From contig CAVSCF010000003.1 in the NCBI GenBank assembly GCA_963726405.1, positions 62,001 through 126,000 of the forward strand: DNA of 64,000 nucleotides, given 5' to 3'. Shown here piece after piece: positions 1-7,741 of the stretch. Position 1 is the first letter of the stretch. Every line of letters begins with the position of its first letter. This DNA comes from JAOUJD01 sp963726405 (GTDB lineage Bacteria; Pseudomonadota; Gammaproteobacteria; Burkholderiales; Burkholderiaceae_F). The notes under the pieces were generated by a model. That model was not told the DNA's origin and did not search any database. It saw only the letters and a program-made list of their open reading frames with translations. A program made the position numbers and the translations under genes.

Positions 1-170
1 CCGACAGCCGTGACCAGGCGACGAACGAGCGGCTGGACAACCTGAACGACCCGTATCGGCTGTTCCGCTGCCACACCATCATGAACTGCGTGGACGTCTG
101 CCCGAAAGGCCTCAATCCCACCCGGGCGATCAGCAAGATCCGGGACATGCTGGTGCGGCGGGCGGTCTAG
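1..170 (+). CDS. sdhB: Succinate dehydrogenase iron-sulfur subunit, C-terminal fragment
   Basis: This is the last 55 codons of a gene that enters from the left edge; the reading frame starts at base 3 and stops with TAG at 168-170. The motif RCHTIMNCVDVCPKGLNP carries three of the cysteines that in SdhB hold the 3Fe-4S and one 4Fe-4S cluster and lie near the quinone site. SdhB passes electrons from the flavoprotein SdhA to the membrane anchor (complex II). The following sdhE and gltA confirm the TCA-cycle context. Only the C-terminus is visible, so nothing can be said about the 2Fe-2S domain. Confidence 0.95.
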   Translation, partial: DSRDQATNERLDNLNDPYRLFRCHTIMNCVDVCPKGLNPTRAISKIRDMLVRRAV

Positions 171-174
171 CCCC

Positions 175-444
175 ATGGCCGAACCGCCGGTCATCGGCGA
201 GCTGGAACGCCGGCGGCTGCGGTGGCGGGCCCGGCGGGGCATGCTGGAAAACGACCTGATCCTCACCCGGTTCCTGGACCGGGAAGGCGACGGGCTGGAC
301 GTCACCGAGGTCCTCGCCCTCGAGGCGCTGCTGGACCTTCCGGACAACGAATTGATCGACCTTTTGCTGGCGCGCAAAGACCCGCAAGGTGCGCTGGACA
401 ACAATGCCGTGCGCAGCCTGCTAAAGCGGATGCGGACGACTTGA
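175..444 (+). CDS. sdhE: SdhE, FAD assembly factor for succinate dehydrogenase
   Basis: An 89-residue protein of the SdhE/YgfY family, which promotes covalent attachment of FAD to SdhA. The family signature RGxxE is present as RRGMLEND near residues 20-27, and the length is typical. The start lies 4 bases after the sdhB stop, so the two are very likely cotranscribed and translationally coupled. No membrane segment is seen, in keeping with a small soluble chaperone. Position between sdhB and gltA is the usual betaproteobacterial order. Confidence 0.93.
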   Translation: MAEPPVIGELERRRLRWRARRGMLENDLILTRFLDREGDGLDVTEVLALEALLDLPDNELIDLLLARKDPQGALDNNAVRSLLKRMRTT

Positions 445-471
445 GATAACGTCAACCGGGGACGACAAGAA

Positions 472-1788
472 ATGGCTCTTACTCCTTCGACCGAAAAGGC
501 CACACTGACTTTCTCAGACGGCACGGCTCCCATGGACCTGCCGATCTACAAGGGCTCCGTCGGACCGGACGTCATCGACATCCGCGCCCTGTACGGCAAG
601 ACCGGCAAGTTCACGTACGACCCGGGCTTCCTGTCGACGGCGTCGTGCAATTCGACCATCACCTACATCGATGGCGACAAGGGCGAGTTGCTGTACCGCG
701 GCTACCCGATCGAGCAGCTCGCCACCAAGTGCGACTTCCTCGAGACCTGCTACCTGCTGCTGTACGGTGAGCTGCCGAACGCCAAGCAGAAAGCGGACTT
801 CGTCAAGCGCGTGACCAATCACACGATGGTCAACGAGCAGATGCAGTTCTTCATGCGGGGCTTCCGCCGCGACGCGCATCCGATGGCGGTCATGACCGGC
901 CTGGTAGGGGCGCTGTCGGCGTTCTACCCCGATTCGATGAACCTGAACGACCCGTGGCAACGCGAGGTGTCGGCGATCCGCCTGATCGCCAAGATGCCGA
1001 CGCTGGTCGCCATGGCGTACAAGTACACGGTCGGACAGCCGTACATGTACCCGCAGAACAACCTGTCCTACGCGGGCAACTTCATGCGGATGATGTTCGC
1101 CACGCCGTGCGAGGACTACAAGTCGAACGACGTGCTGGTCCGGGCCATGGACCGGATCTTCATCCTGCACGCCGACCATGAGCAGAACGCGTCGACGTCG
1201 ACGGTGCGCCTGTGCGCGTCGTCCGGCACCAATCCGTTTGCGGCGATCGCCGCCGGCGTGGCGTGCCTGTGGGGCCCGGCACACGGCGGCGCCAACGAGG
1301 CCTGCCTCAACATGCTGTACGACATCCAGCGCCAGGGCGGCGTCGAGAAGATCGGCGACTTCATCGCCAAGGTGAAGGACAAGAACAGCAACGTCAAGCT
1401 GATGGGCTTCGGCCACCGGGTCTACAAGAACTACGACCCGCGCGCGAAGTTGATGCGCGAGACCTGCCACGAGGTGCTGACCGAACTCGGCCTGCACGAC
1501 GACCCGCTGTTCAAGCTGGCGATGTCGCTCGAGAAGATCGCTCTGGAAGACGACTATTTCGTCAGCCGCAAGCTGTACCCGAACGTCGACTACTACTCGG
1601 GCATCGTGCAGAAGGCGATCGGCATTCCGGTGCCGCTGTTCACGGCCGTCTTCGCGCTGGCGCGCACGGTCGGCTGGATCGCGCAGTTGAACGAGATGAT
1701 CGCGGATCCGGAGTACAAGATCGGCCGTCCGCGGCAGCTCTTCGTCGGCGCCAAGCCCCGCGACGTCAAGCCCATCGCGGAACGCTGA
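472..1788 (+). CDS. gltA: Citrate synthase (type II, hexameric class)
   Basis: 438 residues, the normal length for the proteobacterial NADH-sensitive type. It condenses acetyl-CoA and oxaloacetate to citrate. Recognisable are the N-terminal beta-rich extension, the segment HADHEQNASTSTVR with the catalytic-site histidines, GPAHGGANEA, and GHRVYKNYDPRA. The gene follows sdhE by 27 bases and ends at a strong hairpin terminator at 1810-1836. In most relatives odhA follows directly; here two oxidoreductase operons on the opposite strand intervene. Confidence 0.97.
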   Translation: MALTPSTEKATLTFSDGTAPMDLPIYKGSVGPDVIDIRALYGKTGKFTYDPGFLSTASCNSTITYIDGDKGELLYRGYPIEQLATKCDFLETCYLLLYGELPNAKQKADFVKRVTNHTMVNEQMQFFMRGFRRDAHPMAVMTGLVGALSAFYPDSMNLNDPWQREVSAIRLIAKMPTLVAMAYKYTVGQPYMYPQNNLSYAGNFMRMMFATPCEDYKSNDVLVRAMDRIFILHADHEQNASTSTVRLCASSGTNPFAAIAAGVACLWGPAHGGANEACLNMLYDIQRQGGVEKIGDFIAKVKDKNSNVKLMGFGHRVYKNYDPRAKLMRETCHEVLTELGLHDDPLFKLAMSLEKIALEDDYFVSRKLYPNVDYYSGIVQKAIGIPVPLFTAVFALARTVGWIAQLNEMIADPEYKIGRPRQLFVGAKPRDVKPIAER

Positions 1789-1809
1789 GCGCTCGGGCGG
1801 GGAAGAAGG

Positions 1810-1836
1810 CGGCGCCTCCGGGCGCCGTTTTCTTTT
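1810..1836. terminator. Intrinsic terminator after gltA
   Basis: A perfect 7-bp stem (CGGCGCC at 1810-1816 and GGCGCCG at 1821-1827) closes a TCCG loop and is followed by TTTTCTTTT. It stops transcription from gltA and touches the stop codon of the convergent phosphatase gene ending at 1836. Confidence 0.85.
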
Positions 1837-2540
1837 CAGTTGGTCATCCGCCCCATGTGGGCTGGCTCGATCACCAGCCGGTCGCCGTCGTGGCGCATCG
1901 GCATGGCGAACGCGAAGCGGTCGGCCTGCGCGCACAGATCGAGGTCGGCCGCGGGCAGGTGGGCGTAGTCGGGGTGGCCGAAGCGGCGGCCGAAGTCCGA
2001 CTGCCGGACCCGTTCCTCGAAGGTCGCAAGCGCCGGCCGCATCCCGAGCAGATAGGACTCGATCAGGTCGGCGCACGCGTGGTCCTCGTCGCCGTCGCGG
2101 TCGGTCCACAGGCCGGTGATGACGAACGTGACGACCGCGGGCTCGAGCGCATGGATGTACTCGGCGGTGGCATGGGCACAGACGAGGCTGCCGGCCAGCA
2201 CCTCGGAGGCATGATCGCAATCGATCAGCCCCCGGACGCCCCCGGCGCTGTATTCGATCAACGTGATGCCGGAGAGGTCGAGCGGCGCGATGCTGGCCGG
2301 TGAATTGCCGTAGTCGAGACCCGGAACGGCCCAGCCGCCGGCCTGTGCGCCGACGGTGATGGCGGGCGCATGGCGCTGCTTCAGGGGCTCGATCTCCTCG
2401 AGCGAGTGCGCGGCGATCATCGCGCGCGCTCCGGCTGCGAAGGCATAGGCCGCGGTGGAGAACGCACGCAGCACGTCGACGACGACAACCACGCCCTCCA
2501 GCTCGTGGCTGTGCGCGAGGTCAGAGCGTCGGATCTGCAT
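1836..2540 (-). CDS. ComB-like 2-phosphosulfolactate phosphatase family protein
   Basis: 234 residues when started at the ATG at 2540, which lies 17 bases after the preceding gene. Features typical of the ComB family are visible: an N-terminal VVVVDVLRAFSTAAYA strand-helix, GLDYGNSP in the middle, and ITGLWTDRDGDEDHACADL near the end, an acidic stretch likely to bind magnesium. The founding member dephosphorylates 2-phosphosulfolactate in coenzyme M synthesis, which is not expected in a proteobacterium, so the true substrate here is unknown. The gene is the last in a six-gene minus-strand run with the 2-oxoacid oxidoreductase genes, but whether it works with them is open. Confidence 0.75.
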   Translation of the reverse strand: MQIRRSDLAHSHELEGVVVVVDVLRAFSTAAYAFAAGARAMIAAHSLEEIEPLKQRHAPAITVGAQAGGWAVPGLDYGNSPASIAPLDLSGITLIEYSAGGVRGLIDCDHASEVLAGSLVCAHATAEYIHALEPAVVTFVITGLWTDRDGDEDHACADLIESYLLGMRPALATFEERVRQSDFGRRFGHPDYAHLPAADLDLCAQADRFAFAMPMRHDGDRLVIEPAHMGRMTN

Positions 2541-2557
2541 CGCGACGCCCGGTGTGG

Positions 2558-4792
2558 CTACACCATGAACGGTTTCGCGCGCTCCAGCAGTTCCTCGAGT
2601 CCCGGCTCCTTCGGGTTCTTCGGCTTGCCGGGATGGATGATGGCCACCTGGCAGGCTTCGGCGGCCTCGATCATTTCGCGATACGTGCCGGCGTTGATGT
2701 CCTTGATGTACGCCTGCTTGTTGTCGTTGTAGCCGAACAGGCGGTCGTTGATGTTCTGGCACTCGTTGCAACTGGAGCACCGCGACGTCTCGATCCAGGC
2801 TTCATCCGGCGACGGTGCGGGAGCGGCCGCCGCTTCCGGTGCGGGGGCGGGCGCCTGGACCGCGGGCGGCGCGGCTTCGGCGGCAGGGGCCGGCGCGGTG
2901 GCGGACGCGGCAGCGCCGGCCGCCTGCTTCAGCGCATCGATTTCCTGCTGCTTCTGCGTTTCCCACGCGGCCTTTTCACGGGCCAGGGCCTCTGCGGCAT
3001 GCGAGTTGTTGATGCCCCCATGCTCCTGCAGGCGGTGCCACAGCAACAGGCAGCGACGTGTCGCCTGGATGAGCTTTGCGTCAACGATCACCCGGTGCAT
3101 GCGGTCGTTCTCGTCGACGGCGAGCACGTACGGGACGCGCTCTGCACCGTCGGTTTCGGTCAGGGCCAGCCAGTCGGCCACCGGCACCATCGCTGCCGTC
3201 CAGCGTTCACGCGGCACGACGGCGAAATGGTGCGCGTGGCGCTGGTCACTCAGCGCGAAATCGGCATAGGTGAAGCGGACCTGCTCGCGAACGCGCTGCA
3301 CGTTCTCGTCGGCGTACTCGAATTCCTCGAGCGGCCAGTCGGCGTCCGGATTGCGGTTGTTCTCCAGCGAGAACCGGGTTGCCCAATTGGTGCCGGCGGT
3401 GGCGTCGTACGTGAACCCCGGATAGGCGCGCGACTTCATCGCCGCGGCGGCCGTCAGGTACGGCGGCAGCTGGCTCGCCTGATCCGGCGAACCGGAGAAG
3501 ATGCTGAAGAGCGATGGGCCGCGGCAGGCCATGCCGCGCCGGACGCGGTCGCGCAGGGCGTAGAGGTTGGAACTGGTCGACTGCATCACGAACATGCCGC
3601 CCAGCCCCATCGCGGTGGTCGCCAGGCGGGCACTGCGCACGCCGAACGCGAAGTGGCCCTGGCCGATCGCGCTGTCCTCGAGCAGGTCGTTGTGCTGCAC
3701 CAGCACCTTCACCGGCATGCCCGCGGACAGCATCTCCATCAGCGCGGCGTTTTCCGGCGCGCTGTTCCGATCCATCGGAATGCAGACGAGGTAATCGGGG
3801 AACTGCGCGAGATCGTCGGCGGTCAGCGCATTCTCGTCGAAGCGCTCGAAGAACGGGTCATGGTCGGCCTCGGCATAACCGCCGCGCGCCTCCAGTTCGG
3901 CGATCGCGATCGCCTTGACCACTTCCACCGCGCGCGGCAGCCGTGCGCGGTGGGCCTCGATCGCGGCGGCGCAGTTGTCGAACGTGAAGCCATACGGTTG
4001 CACCCCGGCCGCGGCACCCGCGGGACCCGGATAGAAGGGCTGGCTTCGCAGCACCGACAGCGCCCATTCGATCCGCTTCCGACGTGCCGCCGGCAACTCG
4101 TCCTTGGGAACGTTGCGCAGGACCAGTTTCGACATCGCCGAGAAATCGAACACGTCCGTATGCAGCGTTCCGAAGCCGGACTGCAGGGCCTGGGGCTGCT
4201 GGCCGGCCTGCGAATGCACGAACGCCGCGCGCAGGATGTCCGAGAGATTCTTCACGAGGTGGTCGGCGAGCTTGCGGAAGGCTTTCGCCTTGTCGGCATT
4301 CACGTTCTGCCATGCGCGCGTCACGAAGCGCTCGGTCAACGCGCGATCGCAGTCGATCAGCTCGCCGTCGACATGGAGACCGGCCGCTGCGCGCTTCAGT
4401 GTGTCGAGAGCGGTGTCGTCACGGCCCGCGGCCCGGCGCGCCGCCTCGGGCCACAGGGCCCTCAGCGTTCCGGTCGCGCCGCCCGCGATCAGCACGCGCA
4501 GTTCGCGCTCGAGTCGCAGCAATTGCTTGCGCAGGCGTTCGCCCTCGATGCCGCGCGGTGCCAGGTCCGCGATCAGTTCTCCGATCACCGACGACAGGGA
4601 CTGCACGTACTGCTCGCCCGCGTCCCTTTCGAGCAGAACGACCGGGTAGTCGTACCGCAGCCGGGTCAGGTCGCGGTAGGCCGCGAGCAGGGCGGGGCGG
4701 AATCCAGCGGTCAGCGCGGCGAGTCCTTCGCCCGAGCGCTTGCCGGTCATGTGAAAGACCGTCTGGTCCTGGAACTTTGCAGCCATGTCCAT
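2558..4792 (-). CDS. Ferredoxin-tailed protein resembling a degenerate PFOR thiamine domain
   Basis: 744 residues, starting at an ATG preceded by GAGGG at a suitable distance. The C-terminus is a single-cluster ferredoxin: CSSCNEC at about 672-678 and a remote cysteine at about 714 in EACQVAIIHPG, spaced as in one-cluster [4Fe-4S] ferredoxins. Before it lies a Pro/Ala-rich linker (about 625-660). The central part, including GMPVKVLVQHNDLLED, RGMACRGPSLFSIFSG and AYPGFTYDATAG, recalls the C-terminal thiamine-diphosphate domain of NifJ-type pyruvate:ferredoxin oxidoreductase, but the GDG cofactor motif is absent. The N-terminal 250 residues are helical and unrecognised. It follows the OFOR beta gene by 28 bases, so it may be an electron-transfer or structural partner of that enzyme. 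The PFOR resemblance is my reading and needs a profile search. Confidence 0.6.
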   Translation of the reverse strand: MDMAAKFQDQTVFHMTGKRSGEGLAALTAGFRPALLAAYRDLTRLRYDYPVVLLERDAGEQYVQSLSSVIGELIADLAPRGIEGERLRKQLLRLERELRVLIAGGATGTLRALWPEAARRAAGRDDTALDTLKRAAAGLHVDGELIDCDRALTERFVTRAWQNVNADKAKAFRKLADHLVKNLSDILRAAFVHSQAGQQPQALQSGFGTLHTDVFDFSAMSKLVLRNVPKDELPAARRKRIEWALSVLRSQPFYPGPAGAAAGVQPYGFTFDNCAAAIEAHRARLPRAVEVVKAIAIAELEARGGYAEADHDPFFERFDENALTADDLAQFPDYLVCIPMDRNSAPENAALMEMLSAGMPVKVLVQHNDLLEDSAIGQGHFAFGVRSARLATTAMGLGGMFVMQSTSSNLYALRDRVRRGMACRGPSLFSIFSGSPDQASQLPPYLTAAAAMKSRAYPGFTYDATAGTNWATRFSLENNRNPDADWPLEEFEYADENVQRVREQVRFTYADFALSDQRHAHHFAVVPRERWTAAMVPVADWLALTETDGAERVPYVLAVDENDRMHRVIVDAKLIQATRRCLLLWHRLQEHGGINNSHAAEALAREKAAWETQKQQEIDALKQAAGAAASATAPAPAAEAAPPAVQAPAPAPEAAAAPAPSPDEAWIETSRCSSCNECQNINDRLFGYNDNKQAYIKDINAGTYREMIEAAEACQVAIIHPGKPKNPKEPGLEELLERAKPFMV

Positions 4793-4820
4793 TGCGGCGA
4801 CCCTCGAGTGTCGGTGGCGA

Positions 4821-5807
4821 TCAGGCGGCGCGCTGTGCGCGTTCCTCGTCCGGCCAGATCGTGAACTTGTCGAATTCCTTGTCGAGCCCGGCGCGGATGG
4901 CTTCGGCGGTGCGCGGTGCGCCCGCTCCGCGCAGGTCCTCGTAGCAGGGCACGTTCGGATCGTGGTACAGGATGCCGACGGGGATCGGGTCGATCGCCGA
5001 TGCGATTTCGCGGGCCTGGTGGATGTTGAGCGGGTCGTGCTCGCGCTGGTTCTTGTAGATCCGGCTCGTTTCCGCGCTCGGCTGCAGCCCGTTCTTGTGC
5101 GTCAGCAGGAGCGTCTTGCTCGGGTCATGGAGCCACGGCTCGAAGACCGTCGGCAGCCACTCCGGGCAGCGCTGGATGATGCGCACGAACGAGAAGCCGC
5201 GGTGCTTGTAGGCCTTGGAAATGATGTCGTAGAGCATCTCGGGCATCCAGTCGACGCCCTGCGCCACGAACGAGGCGTTCTGCACGCCGAGGGTGACCAG
5301 CAGGGGATTCAGCGCCTCGAGCACGCTTCCCTTGGGTGTCGTGTTGCTCTTGGTGCCGATCGCGGACGTCGGGGACGCCTGCTTCTTCGTGAGCCCGTAG
5401 ATCTGGTTGTCGTGCAGGATCACGGTCAGGTTCATGTTGTACCGGATCGCGTGGATCCAGTGCGCGGCGCCGATCGAGCAGCAGTCGCCGTCGCCCGTGT
5501 TGACGAACACGTTGAGGTCCGGCCGTGCCATCTTGACGCCCTCGGCCAGCGGGAACGCGCGGCCGTGGATGCCGTGGAAGCCGTAGGTCTTCATGTAGTG
5601 AGGGAAGCGGCTCGAGCAGCCGATCCCGGACACGAACACGGTGCGCTCCGGAGCGAGGTCCTCGTCCCGGCACAGGCGCTGGACCGCCGTGAGGATGGCG
5701 TTGTCGCCACACCCGCTGCACCAGCGCGGCACGCCGCCCTGGTAGTCCTCGAGGGTATGGTGTTCCTCGTGCAGCTTGATGATGTATTGGCTGAGTGCGG
5801 AGCCCAT
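4821..5807 (-). CDS. 2-oxoacid:ferredoxin oxidoreductase, beta subunit (operon 1)
   Basis: 328 residues, the usual size for the thiamine-diphosphate-binding beta subunit of two-subunit OFORs. The cofactor motif reads GDGDCCSIG followed about 30 residues later by LHDNQIYGLTKKQ. Cysteines for the single proximal [4Fe-4S] cluster are in WCSGCGDNAI and GIGCSS, with a later one at IIQRCPEW. It transfers electrons from a 2-oxoacid to ferredoxin with release of CO2 and acyl-CoA. The start ATG at 5807 has GGGAAG six bases upstream and lies 23 bases after the alpha gene. The substrate (2-oxoglutarate, pyruvate or other) cannot be decided by eye. Confidence 0.88.
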   Translation of the reverse strand: MGSALSQYIIKLHEEHHTLEDYQGGVPRWCSGCGDNAILTAVQRLCRDEDLAPERTVFVSGIGCSSRFPHYMKTYGFHGIHGRAFPLAEGVKMARPDLNVFVNTGDGDCCSIGAAHWIHAIRYNMNLTVILHDNQIYGLTKKQASPTSAIGTKSNTTPKGSVLEALNPLLVTLGVQNASFVAQGVDWMPEMLYDIISKAYKHRGFSFVRIIQRCPEWLPTVFEPWLHDPSKTLLLTHKNGLQPSAETSRIYKNQREHDPLNIHQAREIASAIDPIPVGILYHDPNVPCYEDLRGAGAPRTAEAIRAGLDKEFDKFTIWPDEERAQRAA

Positions 5808-5830
5808 CGTCTACTTCCCTTTGCTCGAGT

Positions 5831-7717
5831 TCATTCGGCCAGCTTGGCCCGGAGGGCCTGGGTCACCTGGCCCGGCTTGATTGGCTGGCCCTTGGCCTCG
5901 GTCCAGCAGTCGATGTCGACGAGGGTCCGTGCCCGCAGCATCATCGCGAGTGGCGCGTAGCGGCGGTTTTCCTCGTCGATCACTTCGTCTTCGTCGGGGC
6001 GGTCGGCCCAGGTGCCCTCGACCGTCATCACCTTCTTGAAGCGCTTGAAGATGTCCTTGATGCCGGATGGCATCGGCTGGATGAAGCGCATCTGCAGCGC
6101 GGAGACCTTCAGCCCCTCGTCGCGCAGGCGCTGCACGGCTTCCTCGATGACGCCCTGCGTGCTGCCCCAGCCGACCACGAGCAGGTCGCCCTCGGGGTCG
6201 CCGTAGACCGACGGCGTCTTCAGCGTCTTCTGCAGAGTCGCGAGCTTCAGGCTGCGCATGCGCAGCCCTTCCTCGTTGATGATCGGGTCGTAGGCGACCT
6301 TGCTCATGCGGTCGTGCGCGAGGCCGGTCACCGTGTGCATTCCGTTCGGCTGGCCGGGCGAGAAGCGGCGGGCGATGCCCGTGATCTTGTCCCAGTCGTA
6401 CGGCTTGGCGCCTTCCGGCAGCGGCGACTGGTCGATCGGCGGCGCCAGCCATTCGTCGTTGAACGCGGGCCGGGTGAACGGCTGCTGCGCGGTGGCCAGG
6501 CTGGCGTCGGTCAGGACGACGACCACCATGTTGAACGTCTCGGCGATCTTGCGCGCGGTGATCATCGAGTAGAAGCAGTCCTCGATGCTCGTCACGGCGA
6601 GGACGACCTTCGGTGCATCGCCGTGGCTGCCGTAGATCGAGGTCAGCAGATCGGCCTGCTCGACCTTGGTCGGCTGCCCGGTCGAAGGACCGCCGCGCTG
6701 CACGTTGACGACGACCAGCGGAATCTCTGCCATCACCGCGAGACCGATGCCTTCCTGCTTCAGCGAGTAGCCCGGCCCCGAGGTGATCGTCACCGCGCAG
6801 CGGCCCGCGTAGGAGGCGCCGATCGCGAAGGCGCACGCGGCGATCTCGTCTTCCGCCTGGTGCACGATGCCGCCGACCTTCTCGAAGCACTCCGACAGGT
6901 AGTGGGACGCCGACGTCGCCGGGGTGATGGGGTACATCGCGCAGATGTCCATCCCGGACGCGATGACGCCGAGCGCGATGGCCGTATTGCCGTTGACCAC
7001 GATCTGCGGCACCTTGGCCCGCTCCGCCGGGATCTCGAACTTGAAGTCGAGGTTGGTGTCGGCCCAGGCCAGTCCGGCTTCCATCAGCCGCACGTTGGAG
7101 TCGATGACCTTCTGGTCCTTCTTGCCGAAGGTCAGCGCGATCTGGTCGCGCGCCAGTTGCAGGTCGAGGCTGTAGATGCTGCACAGCACGCCCAGAACGA
7201 ACATGTTCTTGCCGCGCCGCGCATCGCTCATCAGCGCCCGGCACTCCTTCTCGAGCGGCAGGTCGATGACGCGGAAGCCCGCCTCCTTGAGGGACTTCAG
7301 CGTGTCCTTGTACGCCTTGGCCGTCGCCGGGTCGCGGTGCTCGCCCCACATGTTCTCGAGCAGGATCGTGGCGCCTTGCTTCAGCTCGCCCGCGCGCACC
7401 CGCCCGAGCAGCACCTGCTCGTTGAACGCGACCACCAGGTCGGTCTCGTCGCCGCCGTTGTTCATGTACTTCGAACCGACGCGGATGCGGATGCCGCTCG
7501 CGCCCGCGATGCTGCGCGCCGGCGGCTGGATTTCGGCCGGGATGATCTCGACCGTCCAGATGCCGTTGCCGCTGCGCGCGGCGATCGAGGCGAACGCCTG
7601 GCCGCAGCGCTGCGCGCCTTCGCCGGAGTCACTGATGACCTCGACGATGTGCTCGGGCAGCTTCACGGCCCGCTTGGTTCCGGTGGTGCCCTTGGGAGCA
7701 AGGACTGCAGCGTTCAT
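5831..7717 (-). CDS. 2-oxoacid:ferredoxin oxidoreductase, fused gamma-alpha subunit (operon 1)
   Basis: 628 residues, the length of the KorA type in which the gamma domain (about 25-200) is fused in front of the alpha domain. The alpha part begins near NGNTAIALGVIASG and contains CAMYPITPATSASHYL, the YPITP signature that contacts thiamine diphosphate, then HQAEDEIAACAFAIGAS, TSGPGYSLKQEGIGLA and RGGPSTGQPTKVEQADLL. The C-terminal domain (from about VYGDPEGDLLVVGWGS) is the transketolase C-like fold. It forms the heterodimer with the beta subunit downstream. It is paralogous to the korA product at 11449-13347, but differs enough that a different substrate or partner is possible. Confidence 0.9.
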   Translation of the reverse strand: MNAAVLAPKGTTGTKRAVKLPEHIVEVISDSGEGAQRCGQAFASIAARSGNGIWTVEIIPAEIQPPARSIAGASGIRIRVGSKYMNNGGDETDLVVAFNEQVLLGRVRAGELKQGATILLENMWGEHRDPATAKAYKDTLKSLKEAGFRVIDLPLEKECRALMSDARRGKNMFVLGVLCSIYSLDLQLARDQIALTFGKKDQKVIDSNVRLMEAGLAWADTNLDFKFEIPAERAKVPQIVVNGNTAIALGVIASGMDICAMYPITPATSASHYLSECFEKVGGIVHQAEDEIAACAFAIGASYAGRCAVTITSGPGYSLKQEGIGLAVMAEIPLVVVNVQRGGPSTGQPTKVEQADLLTSIYGSHGDAPKVVLAVTSIEDCFYSMITARKIAETFNMVVVVLTDASLATAQQPFTRPAFNDEWLAPPIDQSPLPEGAKPYDWDKITGIARRFSPGQPNGMHTVTGLAHDRMSKVAYDPIINEEGLRMRSLKLATLQKTLKTPSVYGDPEGDLLVVGWGSTQGVIEEAVQRLRDEGLKVSALQMRFIQPMPSGIKDIFKRFKKVMTVEGTWADRPDEDEVIDEENRRYAPLAMMLRARTLVDIDCWTEAKGQPIKPGQVTQALRAKLAE

Positions 7718-7741
7718 GCTCGTTCCTTCTTGTCGAATGCG

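Noticed and set aside
514..2220. A 568-codon minus-strand frame over gltA
   Set aside because: Antisense shadow of citrate synthase, with an Arg-rich composition and no recognisable motif.
2552..4864. A 770-codon plus-strand frame opposite the ferredoxin-tailed gene
   Set aside because: The minus-strand frame has the ferredoxin cysteines and good ribosome spacing; the plus-strand product has no domain.
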